Part shown: positions 18,073 through 25,943 of the stretch, in pieces
How the letters are laid out: every line of letters begins with the position of its first letter
Numbering within the stretch: position 1 is the stretch's first letter
Source: Nonlabens ulvanivorans
Lineage (GTDB): Bacteria > Bacteroidota > Bacteroidia > Flavobacteriales > Flavobacteriaceae
DNA length: 64,000 nucleotides
Direction: 5' to 3'
Assembly (NCBI RefSeq): GCF_000732625.1
Contig: NZ_JPJI01000032.1
Location: 682,001-746,000, forward strand
Translations under genes and position numbers: made by a program
Notes under the pieces: generated by a model
What the model was told of the DNA's origin: nothing
Database searches by the model: none
What the model saw: the letters and a program-made list of their open reading frames with translations, nothing else

Positions 18073-18606
18073 CTATAAAGATAGTAAACCGTCTATTGCA
18101 GTTATAAGATTTGGCTGTACGGGACGCATAGCGTTATCATCTATCATGCGGCCGTTCTTATCATATAACATATATCTAGGGATGCTACTTACATTTCTAA
18201 GCTGAAAAATCTTTGCTTTAGGATAATTAGTAGCAATGTAACTATGCTCAGTAAATCCTTCTTCTTGATTTGCTTTTTCCCAGGCATTTCTTTTTGTGTC
18301 AATAGATATGTAAAGAAATACGACATCTTTACCTTTATAACGCTCTTTTAGTTTTGCAGATGCTGGCATCATGACGCGACATGGTTTACACCAGCTAGCC
18401 CAATAGTCCACATAGACTACCTTTCCCTTATGCTCTTCTAGTAATGCAGCAAGATTAGTATAGGTCCCATCAGGTGACTCAAGATGTAAAATATCGTTGT
18501 CAGTTTTATCAACCTCGGTTGTTTTTACTGTTTCAACTTCCTTATCGGCAGATTTACAAGATGCAAAACTGACTAGTGTGATTAAACATAATATTCTTAA
18601 AAACAT
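18073..18606 (-). CDS. Thioredoxin-like lipoprotein (TlpA type)
   Basis: 177 residues. Lipobox FASC gives acylated Cys17; the thioredoxin fold follows with active site WCKPC (C73, C76) and the cis-Pro segment SSIPRYML. It is probably a periplasmic thiol-disulfide reductase or oxidase attached to a membrane. It lies between radA (14 bases) and the M23 peptidase (1 base) on the same strand. Confidence 0.92.
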   Translation of the reverse strand: MFLRILCLITLVSFASCKSADKEVETVKTTEVDKTDNDILHLESPDGTYTNLAALLEEHKGKVVYVDYWASWCKPCRVMMPASAKLKERYKGKDVVFLYISIDTKRNAWEKANQEEGFTEHSYIATNYPKAKIFQLRNVSSIPRYMLYDKNGRMIDDNAMRPVQPNLITAIDGLLSL

Positions 18607-18620
18607 ATACTTATAATTAA

Positions 18621-19988
18621 TTATGAAAATAAATATTTAATTAAATCTTCAATTTTTGAAAAAGCTTGTACATCGGTACCTACTTCTTTAAACTTTTGTT
18701 TTGCCGGTGCAATAAACACTTTCTCAAATCCTAGTTTTGCGGCTTCATTAACACGCTGTTCCATGCGTGAAACAGGTCTTATTTCTCCACCTAGACCTAC
18801 CTCTGCACTGAAACAATGTTGTGAAGAAAGTTCAATATCAAAGTTAGATGAAAGAATAGCGGCCACTACAGCAAGATCAATCGCTGGATCGTCTACAGTG
18901 ATACCACCCGTTATATTTAAGAATACATCTTTTTGGCCTAGTTTAAAGCCAGCTCTTTTTTCTAATACGGCTAGAATCATGTTGAGACGCTTTAAGTTAT
19001 ATCCTGTAGCACTACGTTGAGGTGTTCCATATACAGCCGTACTCACTAATGCTTGAACTTCTATCATTAAAGGACGCATACCTTCCATAGTGGCAGCGAT
19101 TGCAGTACCACTCAAACTAGTACCGCGTTGTGATATTAAGATTTCGCTAGGATTGATAACTTCACGTAAACCGTGACCCAACATTTCATAAATACCGATT
19201 TCATGTGTGCTTCCAAAGCGGTTTTTTAACGCGCGTAAAATTCTATAAGTATGATTGCGATCGCCTTCAAATTGCAATACTGTATCTACCATGTGCTCTA
19301 GTATTTTAGGTCCAGCGATGTTACCATCTTTAGTAATATGACCTATCAAAAGCACTGGTGTATTGGTCTCTTTGGCAAATTTTATAAGCTCGCTAGTACA
19401 TTCCCTGATTTGAGATACGCTACCAGCGGTACTTTCTATAATCTCGGTTTGCAGAGTTTGTATAGAATCTATAATAAGTACCTCAGGTTGCATTTCTGTA
19501 ATCTGACGGAAAATATTTTGAGTCTTAGTTTCAGTTAAAATGTAGCAGTTGGTCGCATCTTGTTTGATGCGATCTGCTCTCATTTTTATTTGCTGTGCAC
19601 TTTCTTCTCCACTTACATATAACGTCTTATAAGGTAAATTAAGGCAAACTTGAAGCAATAAAGTTGATTTACCTATTCCAGGTTCACCACCTAATAAGGT
19701 TACAGAGCCAGGTACTAGTCCACCACCTAATACTCTATTAAACTCTGCATTTGTTGTATCTAAACGTGGCGTTTCAGTCACATCTATTTGAGTGATAAGT
19801 TGTGGTTGTGGAGTACGCTTTCGCGAAAGCGTATCGCCGCTAGTAGCATCCCAAGAAGGTTTCTTTTCTTTTTGAACAACCTCTTCAACTAGTGTGTTCC
19901 ATTCCTTACACGTGGTACATTGTCCTTGCCAGCGTGCGTGTTGAGCGCCACAATTCTGGCAAAACCATGTTGTCTTTACTTTGGCCAT
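18621..19988 (-). CDS. radA: DNA repair protein RadA
   Basis: 455 residues, the usual length. Order: C4 zinc finger (C10, C13, C24, C27), RecA-like ATPase with Walker A GGEPGIGKST at about 100-109, the RadA signature KNRFGS, and a Lon-protease-like C-terminal domain. It drives branch migration in recombination. A palindrome copy (19816-19831) encodes TLSRKR in the linker between zinc finger and ATPase at about 53-58, a place where insertions should be tolerated. Abuts the esterase-like gene upstream with no gap. Confidence 0.98.
   Translation of the reverse strand: MAKVKTTWFCQNCGAQHARWQGQCTTCKEWNTLVEEVVQKEKKPSWDATSGDTLSRKRTPQPQLITQIDVTETPRLDTTNAEFNRVLGGGLVPGSVTLLGGEPGIGKSTLLLQVCLNLPYKTLYVSGEESAQQIKMRADRIKQDATNCYILTETKTQNIFRQITEMQPEVLIIDSIQTLQTEIIESTAGSVSQIRECTSELIKFAKETNTPVLLIGHITKDGNIAGPKILEHMVDTVLQFEGDRNHTYRILRALKNRFGSTHEIGIYEMLGHGLREVINPSEILISQRGTSLSGTAIAATMEGMRPLMIEVQALVSTAVYGTPQRSATGYNLKRLNMILAVLEKRAGFKLGQKDVFLNITGGITVDDPAIDLAVVAAILSSNFDIELSSQHCFSAEVGLGGEIRPVSRMEQRVNEAAKLGFEKVFIAPAKQKFKEVGTDVQAFSKIEDLIKYLFS
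19816..19831. repeat. Iterated palindrome, exact copy 5
   Basis: In radA, between zinc finger and ATPase; encodes TLSRKR. Confidence 0.95.
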
Positions 19989-21155
19989 TTATTTTTTTTC
20001 CTGAAGCATTTCTACCTTGTCCAGCACATCATCTTTTGTAATTCCTACAGCAGGTTCTAATGCATATGCTGCATTATATGATTTTATGGCGCGCTCTGGT
20101 CTACCTATTCCTTCATAACCTATTCCTTCTATAAAGCGACCATAAAGTTTTTCTGGATATTCTTTCATAGCAAGGTCTGCTACATCTATTAGTTCATCGT
20201 ACTTCTTGTTGTCTATAAGGTGTTCTGCTACAGTTACGATATCTATTAGTCTGACTCTCATGTCGATACCGTAGACTTCCTTAATGTATTTGTATTTTTC
20301 AATTAGTGTTTCTATAGCATTTGCAGCGTTTTTAGTTTCTTTACCTTCTGCAGCCATATCAGCCGCTACAGCTTTATTTACTAAGGCGTCTTCATCGATA
20401 AGTTTATACTCTTCAAAAATATAATTCAGCCCGCGTGGTATGGCATGTGCGCCTAGTCCGTATTTATCAACGCCTTCTATCTTCTCATATAGCAAATGCA
20501 CGTTTTTACGGTTTTCTAGTAATGAGTCCACTTGTGTGGTAAACATATTATCGGTTGTGCTTAGCTTTTCTGGTGTGGCAACATAGTAGTAATTATAGCT
20601 TTCTAATTGTGAAATTTTACTCACCAGATTATCTGTTATTAAAGTTGAGTAATCTGGATCTATATTGAGGTAAGCGTCAAAAGCAACTTTTTTACGCATT
20701 AAAAAATAGGTAGCTAGATTTGCAGTGACATCTTTACCTATAATTACTGTAAATGGTGCGATACGATATTCTTCTTTCATAGTTTCAACAACCTCCATGA
20801 TAAAGTCCATAAAGTCTGCGCTTTGTGATTCTGGCAAGCCACTTTCGCGATTGATTGCGGTTTCATCATAACGACTTTTACGCTGGTTAATTCCTAAAAC
20901 AAAACTTTCTGGTATTTGATCCCAATAGGATAGGTAATCTACATTACCTGCAACAGGTTCAAAAAGATAATCACCATCTAGGACCACAATTAATGGATAT
21001 GTTTTTTCAGGATTCTCAGCATAGTTACGTGGTTTAAGCACCTTAATATTGCGTTCCGTACCTAACACATCGCTAGGGTATGCTCTATAAAAAGCTTGTG
21101 AGAATAGAGTATTGCAGGTAAATAACAATATGATGAAAGCGATAAAATGTTTCAT
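19989..21155 (-). CDS. Secreted esterase-fold protein, nucleophile missing
   Basis: 388 residues from ATG 21155, the start of a good signal peptide (KHFIAFIILLFTCNTLFSQ); the ATG at 21203 would add 16 residues and overlap the upstream gene. It matches the esterase D / ferri-enterobactin esterase type of alpha/beta hydrolase (KTYPLIVVLDGDYLFEP), with a C-terminal TPR-like tail. At the nucleophile elbow, where G-H-S-x-G/A is expected, it reads G-K-D-V-T (residues 140-144), so the catalytic Ser appears replaced by Asp. It may be inactive or act differently. Continuous with radA downstream. Confidence 0.78.
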   Translation of the reverse strand: MKHFIAFIILLFTCNTLFSQAFYRAYPSDVLGTERNIKVLKPRNYAENPEKTYPLIVVLDGDYLFEPVAGNVDYLSYWDQIPESFVLGINQRKSRYDETAINRESGLPESQSADFMDFIMEVVETMKEEYRIAPFTVIIGKDVTANLATYFLMRKKVAFDAYLNIDPDYSTLITDNLVSKISQLESYNYYYVATPEKLSTTDNMFTTQVDSLLENRKNVHLLYEKIEGVDKYGLGAHAIPRGLNYIFEEYKLIDEDALVNKAVAADMAAEGKETKNAANAIETLIEKYKYIKEVYGIDMRVRLIDIVTVAEHLIDNKKYDELIDVADLAMKEYPEKLYGRFIEGIGYEGIGRPERAIKSYNAAYALEPAVGITKDDVLDKVEMLQEKK

Positions 21156-21186
21156 TGTAAGAAAATTTTTGGAACGGAATTTACAA

Positions 21187-22170
21187 TTATTTAGCCGAAA
21201 CACTATTTTTTATAGAAAGCATTACAAATGATACTATACCGTAAACTAGAACTAGTACTGTTTGTGAGGTCCACAGGATCCAACCTAGTGACGTTCCTAA
21301 GGTGTCTGCCACGTCAAATAGCAAAAGGACCTGTGCTATAAAATAGGGATAAGCACCAAAACCGCCGTTTGTAAACGCGACGGCAAAACTACCTGCTACG
21401 AATGCACTTAAAATTCCGCTAATAGGTATAGAGGTTGTGCCTGGAATGGCAAAAATACTGACGTAAAACATTAATAAATACATGGTCCATATAAATAATG
21501 TATGAGCTAGGTAAAGCCATTTTTGCTGCATGGTCCATATCGTATTAAAACCATCTTTAAGACCGCTGATAAAGTTTTTTAGTTTTTGAAATGGTTTTAT
21601 GTATCTAAATAATACAACTACAATGACGGTAAAGATTAGCGCAATTATTCCATAGATAATAATTGTTGAAGATTCTGCTTTCGCGAAAGCAGTATTTAAA
21701 CGTTCTTTAAAGAAGTCAATGATAACAGTGCCTGACACTAATAAAGCGGTAGCTGTGATGATTAATAGAATAATAAAATCGAGAACACGCTCTGCTATTA
21801 TAGTACCTATAGCTTTATCTACTGGTACGTTATCTACTCTATTTACAACAACTGCACGAGCTACTTCACCACTGCGAGGTATTATTAAATTCATAGCATA
21901 TCCTGTGCCAATAGCCATCACATTAGTAAGAAAAGCTGGTTGATGCCCTATTGCTTTAAGCATATAGTTCCATCGCCATGCTCTAGATAGGTGACTCAAA
22001 AAGGATAGTGAAACTCCTAGAACAATCCAGCTATAGTTTGCATCAATCAAATAAGATTTTATCTCTTCAATTTGATTTTCAGTAAACTGAGTGTAAGAGA
22101 TATAAATTAAAAATATACCTAGCGCAAGCGGTAATACTATTTTTAATGCTTTGAGAGATGCTTTTTTCAA
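21187..22170 (-). CDS. Flippase-like membrane protein (LPG synthase TM / UPF0104 family)
   Basis: 327 residues with about eight membrane helices. The sequence SFLSHLSRAWRWNYML and a Gly-rich stretch FTNGGFGAYPYFIAQ fit the lysylphosphatidylglycerol-synthase transmembrane family, whose stand-alone members are thought to move lipids. The soluble aminoacyl-transferase domain of MprF is absent. It follows panD by 6 bases, so it belongs to the panC-panD transcript. A 14-bp core of the palindrome (21676-21691) encodes AFAKA in a loop. Confidence 0.83.
   Translation of the reverse strand: MKKASLKALKIVLPLALGIFLIYISYTQFTENQIEEIKSYLIDANYSWIVLGVSLSFLSHLSRAWRWNYMLKAIGHQPAFLTNVMAIGTGYAMNLIIPRSGEVARAVVVNRVDNVPVDKAIGTIIAERVLDFIILLIITATALLVSGTVIIDFFKERLNTAFAKAESSTIIIYGIIALIFTVIVVVLFRYIKPFQKLKNFISGLKDGFNTIWTMQQKWLYLAHTLFIWTMYLLMFYVSIFAIPGTTSIPISGILSAFVAGSFAVAFTNGGFGAYPYFIAQVLLLFDVADTLGTSLGWILWTSQTVLVLVYGIVSFVMLSIKNSVSAK
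21676..21691. repeat. Iterated palindrome, near copy (14-bp core)
   Basis: TGCTTTCGCGAAAGCA: still a perfect palindrome, with outer C/G changed to T/A on both sides. In the flippase-like gene; encodes AFAKA. Confidence 0.88.
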
Positions 22171-22176
22171 GCTGAT

Positions 22177-22527
22177 TTATGATAAGGTGTTATCCTCTTC
22201 ATTAGGGAAAAGTAGTGTTGGTTTAAAAGCACGAGCTTCTTCCATCGTCATTTGAGCATAACAGATAAGGATAAGCACATCACCAGGAGCTACTTTTCTT
22301 GCTGCTGCTCCATTAAGAGTGATTTCTCCGCTACCTCTCGGCCCAGGAATGGCATAGGTCTCTAAGCGGTTACCGTTATTATTATTAACAATTTGAACTT
22401 TTTCACCTTCAACTATATTTGCACCATCCATTAGATCTTCATCAATGGTGATACTGCCTATGTAATTTAGGTCTGCACCGGTTACTTTAACTCGGTGAAT
22501 TTTGGATTTTACTACTGTAATTAACAT
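22177..22527 (-). CDS. panD: Aspartate 1-decarboxylase
   Basis: 116 residues. It makes beta-alanine from aspartate for pantothenate and CoA. The self-cleavage site is YIGS with Gly24-Ser25; Ser25 becomes the pyruvoyl group. Conserved [12 protein letters not shown] and CYA segments are present. panC lies 39 bases upstream on the same strand; a -7 box in that gap could give panD its own promoter. Confidence 0.97.
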   Translation of the reverse strand: MLITVVKSKIHRVKVTGADLNYIGSITIDEDLMDGANIVEGEKVQIVNNNNGNRLETYAIPGPRGSGEITLNGAAARKVAPGDVLILICYAQMTMEEARAFKPTLLFPNEEDNTLS

Positions 22528-22531
22528 GTTG

Positions 22532-22539
22532 CAAAGATA
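22532..22539 (-). promoter_or_regulatory. -7 box upstream of panD
   Basis: Minus strand TATCTTTG, ending 4 bases before the ATG at 22527. No -33 TTG at the expected distance; if used, the mRNA would be nearly leaderless. Confidence 0.42.
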
Positions 22540-22566
22540 CGATTTGTAATTATTTAAAAATCATTA

Positions 22567-23418
22567 TTATGATAAACGCATATTATCAATTAATCTTACA
22601 CCTTCTAAATGGGCAACTATAAAAGCTCTATAGGTGTGTTTATGGTATTTACGTTTTACAGGGACTAGAGTTTCTTCACTTGCGATAGTAAAATATTCTA
22701 ATTCTAGATTTTTATTTTCTGTATACAACTTTTGTACCATTTCAACAGTATCATTAATACTGTGGTTTTTGAAATGTTCTTTAGCTTTTTCTAGAGATTG
22801 TATAATGAAAATTGCTTCTTTCCTGGCTTTAGGACTTAATCTTTCATTGCGAGAGCTCATTGCTAGTCCGTTCATTTCTCTTTTTATGGGGCAGCCTATG
22901 ATTTGAATAGGTAAATGGAGTTTTTCTACTAGTTTCTTGACTATTTGTAACTGTTGAAAGTCTTTCTCGCCAAAATAAGCATGATCTGGTTGTACTTTTT
23001 GAAATAAGAATTCTAGAATGGTTCCTACTCCATCAAAATGACCTGGTCTATTAGCACCTTCCATTACCTGCTCTAATCCATCATATTTATAAGATTTTGC
23101 GACTGTGCTATTACCATATATATCCTCAACGTGAGGAGTGTATATAATTACCTTGGATTTATCAAAATGTTTATAGATTAGATCGATATCATTATCAACC
23201 GTTCTAGGATACTTACTTAAATCGCTGGCATTATCAAACTGGGTAGGGTTTACAAAAATAGACACAACGAGAACGTCGTTAGATTTCATTGCTTCCTGCA
23301 TTAAAGAAATATGTCCAGCATGAAGAGCTCCCATGGTAGGAACAAATCCGATTCTAAGACTTTCATTTTTAAGGCTTTCAATCTGTGAGCTTAATTCTTT
23401 ATGGGTTTGAAGTACCAT
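22567..23418 (-). CDS. panC: Pantothenate synthetase
   Basis: 283 residues, full length. It joins pantoate and beta-alanine using ATP. Nucleotidyl-transfer motifs are intact: PTMGALHAGH at 27-36 (HxGH), VVSIFVNPTQF, GEKDFQQLQIV and MSSRNERL. It is the first gene of the panC-panD-flippase unit, with a well-formed promoter at 23444-23473. Its product and that of panD meet in the same reaction. Confidence 0.97.
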   Translation of the reverse strand: MVLQTHKELSSQIESLKNESLRIGFVPTMGALHAGHISLMQEAMKSNDVLVVSIFVNPTQFDNASDLSKYPRTVDNDIDLIYKHFDKSKVIIYTPHVEDIYGNSTVAKSYKYDGLEQVMEGANRPGHFDGVGTILEFLFQKVQPDHAYFGEKDFQQLQIVKKLVEKLHLPIQIIGCPIKREMNGLAMSSRNERLSPKARKEAIFIIQSLEKAKEHFKNHSINDTVEMVQKLYTENKNLELEYFTIASEETLVPVKRKYHKHTYRAFIVAHLEGVRLIDNMRLS

Positions 23419-23443
23419 AGGGATATAGGTTTGGACAATGCTA

Positions 23444-23473
23444 CAAACATAAGGTTAAACCATGAAAGTGCAA
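23444..23473 (-). promoter_or_regulatory. panC promoter
   Basis: Minus strand TTG (23473-23471), 19-base spacer, TATGTTTG (23451-23444), 25 bases before the panC ATG. Matches the Bacteroidota sigma consensus. Confidence 0.62.
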
Positions 23474-23482
23474 GAAATTGTG

Positions 23483-23490
23483 TATTTTTG
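23483..23490 (+). promoter_or_regulatory. -7 box for the divergent glycogen-synthase-like gene
   Basis: TATTTTTG, 36 bases before the ATG at 23527. It lies back to back with the panC promoter, so the two units are divergently transcribed from about 50 bases. Confidence 0.48.
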
Positions 23491-23526
23491 CAACTTGCTA
23501 AAAGTTAGGCATCAATAAAACAATTT

Positions 23527-24354
23527 ATGAAGGAAAAAAGAGTCCTGTACGTATCCTCAGAAGTTATCCCTTATTTACCAGAAACTGAAGCATCCTCGAT
23601 GTCCTATTTTAGTCCTAAAATGGTGAATGATCGTGGAGGTCAGATCAGAATATTTACACCTCGTTTCGGAAATATTAACGAGCGCAGACACCAATTGCAT
23701 GAAGTAATCCGTTTAAGTGGAATGAATCTAATCATTAATGATTTAGATATGCCACTAATCATTAAAGTGGCTTCTATTCCTAAGGAAAGAATGCAGGTTT
23801 ACTTTATAGATAATGAAGATTATTTTAAGCGTAAGGCGACGCTTACAGATGAGGATGGTAACATGTTTGATGATAATGATGAGCGTGCTATCTTTTTTGC
23901 CAAAGGAGTCATTGAAACAGTTAAGAAATTAAATTGGGCGCCAGATATTATTCACGTGCACGGATGGTTAGCCGGACTACTGCCATTGTACATAAAGAAT
24001 TATTATGGTAATGATCCATTATTTGAAGATAGTAAAATAGTTACCTCGGTATATAATCAATCCTTTGAAGGAACGTTAGATACTGAAATGATAGATAAAC
24101 TAAGATTTGATGCATTGGATGATGATGCTGTAACTGAGTTTGAGGAGCCTTCATATGTTAATATAATGAAGAATGCTGTTAGGTTTAGTGATGGGATTAT
24201 TAAAGCTAGTGAGGATTTAGGCGAGGAGTTAGATTCTTATATCGACTCTGTTGATAAGCCTGTTTTGGAATTCCATTCTCATGAAGAATTTGCAGATGCT
24301 TATGAAGGATTCTATCTTAACGATATTTTAAATGAAAAAGAAAATGATGAGTAA
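23527..24354 (+). CDS. Glycogen/starch synthase N-terminal-domain protein
   Basis: 275 residues matching only the N-terminal GT5 domain of ADP-glucose glycogen synthases (KRVLYVSSEVIPYLPETE, then PDIIHVHGWLAGLLPLY). Complete enzymes have about 470 residues with a second GT1-type nucleotide-sugar domain, which is absent. The KxGG loop that binds ADP-glucose is replaced by LPETEASS. The stop is followed by the DUF4270 gene with one base between them, so it is not a recent truncation with debris. Likely a non-canonical or regulatory relative. Confidence 0.8.
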   Translation: MKEKRVLYVSSEVIPYLPETEASSMSYFSPKMVNDRGGQIRIFTPRFGNINERRHQLHEVIRLSGMNLIINDLDMPLIIKVASIPKERMQVYFIDNEDYFKRKATLTDEDGNMFDDNDERAIFFAKGVIETVKKLNWAPDIIHVHGWLAGLLPLYIKNYYGNDPLFEDSKIVTSVYNQSFEGTLDTEMIDKLRFDALDDDAVTEFEEPSYVNIMKNAVRFSDGIIKASEDLGEELDSYIDSVDKPVLEFHSHEEFADAYEGFYLNDILNEKENDE

Positions 24355-24355
24355 A

Positions 24356-25933
24356 ATGAAACGTGTTGCTATGAACGTTTCAATTGTTGCAGGTTTAATT
24401 TTAGGATTAGCTGCGTGTGATAACGAGTTAAATACAATCGGGAGTGACATACTAGGAGCAGATCAGTTAAATGATCGAATCAAAAAACAAGAATTTGATG
24501 TAGTTGCATTTAATGAGTTATTAGGCCCTGTACAGACTAATAATTTTGGATCTTTTCCTTTTGGAGTCTATAATGACCCAGTTTATGGAAGAACTAGTTA
24601 CGACTTTGTTAGTCAGGTTAATTTAGCTTTTACCGATCCAGATTTTGGTGATAATATTGTATTAGATAGTGTTGTGCTTCAAATACCATATTATTCTACA
24701 ATAGAAACTGTTGTAGGTGAGGTAACTACTTATAGTATTGATTCATTATATGGTACGATGGAAAATGGATTGGAAATTTATGAAAATAAATATTTCTTAA
24801 ATAGTTTTGATGTAGATGACGTTACCAATCCTGCGGTGTATTATTCGGATCTTAAGCCTACCATAGAGTCTAATTTAGGACCTCTGATTTATTCTGATGA
24901 CAATTTTTTTCCGAATGAAGAAGAATCAATAGAGTTAGCATTAGATGACGTTGTTAGCAGTAGGTCTGCTCCAAGGTTAAGGGAGCGTATTGATCTAACA
25001 CCAGCTAGTTCAGCATACTGGAGGTCTTTAATAATAGATCAGGAAGGTCAACCAGCTCTTCAGAGCGCTAGTGATTTTCAAAATTACTTTAGAGGATTGT
25101 ATTTTAAATTATCTGGATTTACCGGTAATGGTCATATGGTTCATTTTAACCTAAACGATGCTGATATCAAACTGTATATAAGATCAGAATTTGATGATGA
25201 TAGTGATATAGATAACGACCCTACTACAACGACCATAGAAATTGAAAGTATCGTTGAATTAAATTTTGATGGTAATAAAGTAGGTTTTATAAACAACGAG
25301 TTAGATCCAGCAATCGTTTCGTCAATACAATCAGCAAATGATAACGTTAGTGGTGAAGAGAGATTATATCTAAAAGGTGGTGAAGGTTCAGTAGTTTTAA
25401 TTGATTTATTTGGGCCTGATGTAGATATGAATGGAGAAGCAGATGCTTTAACTCAGGTAATAGCTGATGATTGGATTATTAATGATGCCTCACTTACATT
25501 CTATGTAGATCAGTCAGAGGTTGTTGCTGGTAGTACTGAACCGGAGCGTATTATACTTTATAATTATGATGACAAAACTGTGCTTATAGATTATGTTCTT
25601 GATAATTCATCCTTAAGGACTAATCATTTAGGTGTTTTAGAAAGAGTTGATGAAGATGACGATACTTCTCAAGGTATTCAATATAAGATAAGATTGACAG
25701 AACACATTAATAGTATTATTAGTGGTGATATAGAGAATGTTCGTCTTGGTCTAGCTGTGACACAAAATGTTAGTTCAATTTCTGGTGCTCAAGTAAAAAA
25801 TCCTAATGTAGTAGAAGAAATCCTGACTGGATCTGCTATATCTCATGAGGGAACAGTTTTGCATGGTAATCTTTCAAATGATGCTGATAAGCGTCTTAAA
25901 TTAGAGATTTACTATTCAGAAACAATCAATTAA
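24356..25933 (+). CDS. DUF4270 family lipoprotein
   Basis: 525 residues from ATG 24356, one base after the previous stop; an upstream in-frame ATG at 24332 overlaps that gene and is less likely. Lipobox LAAC (Cys21) is followed by DNELNTIGSDILG, the start typical of DUF4270 outer-surface proteins of Bacteroidota. Beta-rich, acidic, no catalytic motif. In other flavobacteria it also follows a glycogen-synthase-like gene. glmS starts 10 bases downstream, so this trio probably forms an operon. Confidence 0.85.
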   Translation: MKRVAMNVSIVAGLILGLAACDNELNTIGSDILGADQLNDRIKKQEFDVVAFNELLGPVQTNNFGSFPFGVYNDPVYGRTSYDFVSQVNLAFTDPDFGDNIVLDSVVLQIPYYSTIETVVGEVTTYSIDSLYGTMENGLEIYENKYFLNSFDVDDVTNPAVYYSDLKPTIESNLGPLIYSDDNFFPNEEESIELALDDVVSSRSAPRLRERIDLTPASSAYWRSLIIDQEGQPALQSASDFQNYFRGLYFKLSGFTGNGHMVHFNLNDADIKLYIRSEFDDDSDIDNDPTTTTIEIESIVELNFDGNKVGFINNELDPAIVSSIQSANDNVSGEERLYLKGGEGSVVLIDLFGPDVDMNGEADALTQVIADDWIINDASLTFYVDQSEVVAGSTEPERIILYNYDDKTVLIDYVLDNSSLRTNHLGVLERVDEDDDTSQGIQYKIRLTEHINSIISGDIENVRLGLAVTQNVSSISGAQVKNPNVVEEILTGSAISHEGTVLHGNLSNDADKRLKLEIYYSETIN

Positions 25934-25943
25934 ATAGAAAATT

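Noticed and set aside
20841-20860. Possible further palindrome copy at ACTTTCGCGATTG
   Set aside because: Only the left half and centre match; the right arm has several mismatches.
25934-25943. glmS ribozyme
   Set aside because: Only 10 bases precede glmS, and the ribozyme is known from Firmicutes.
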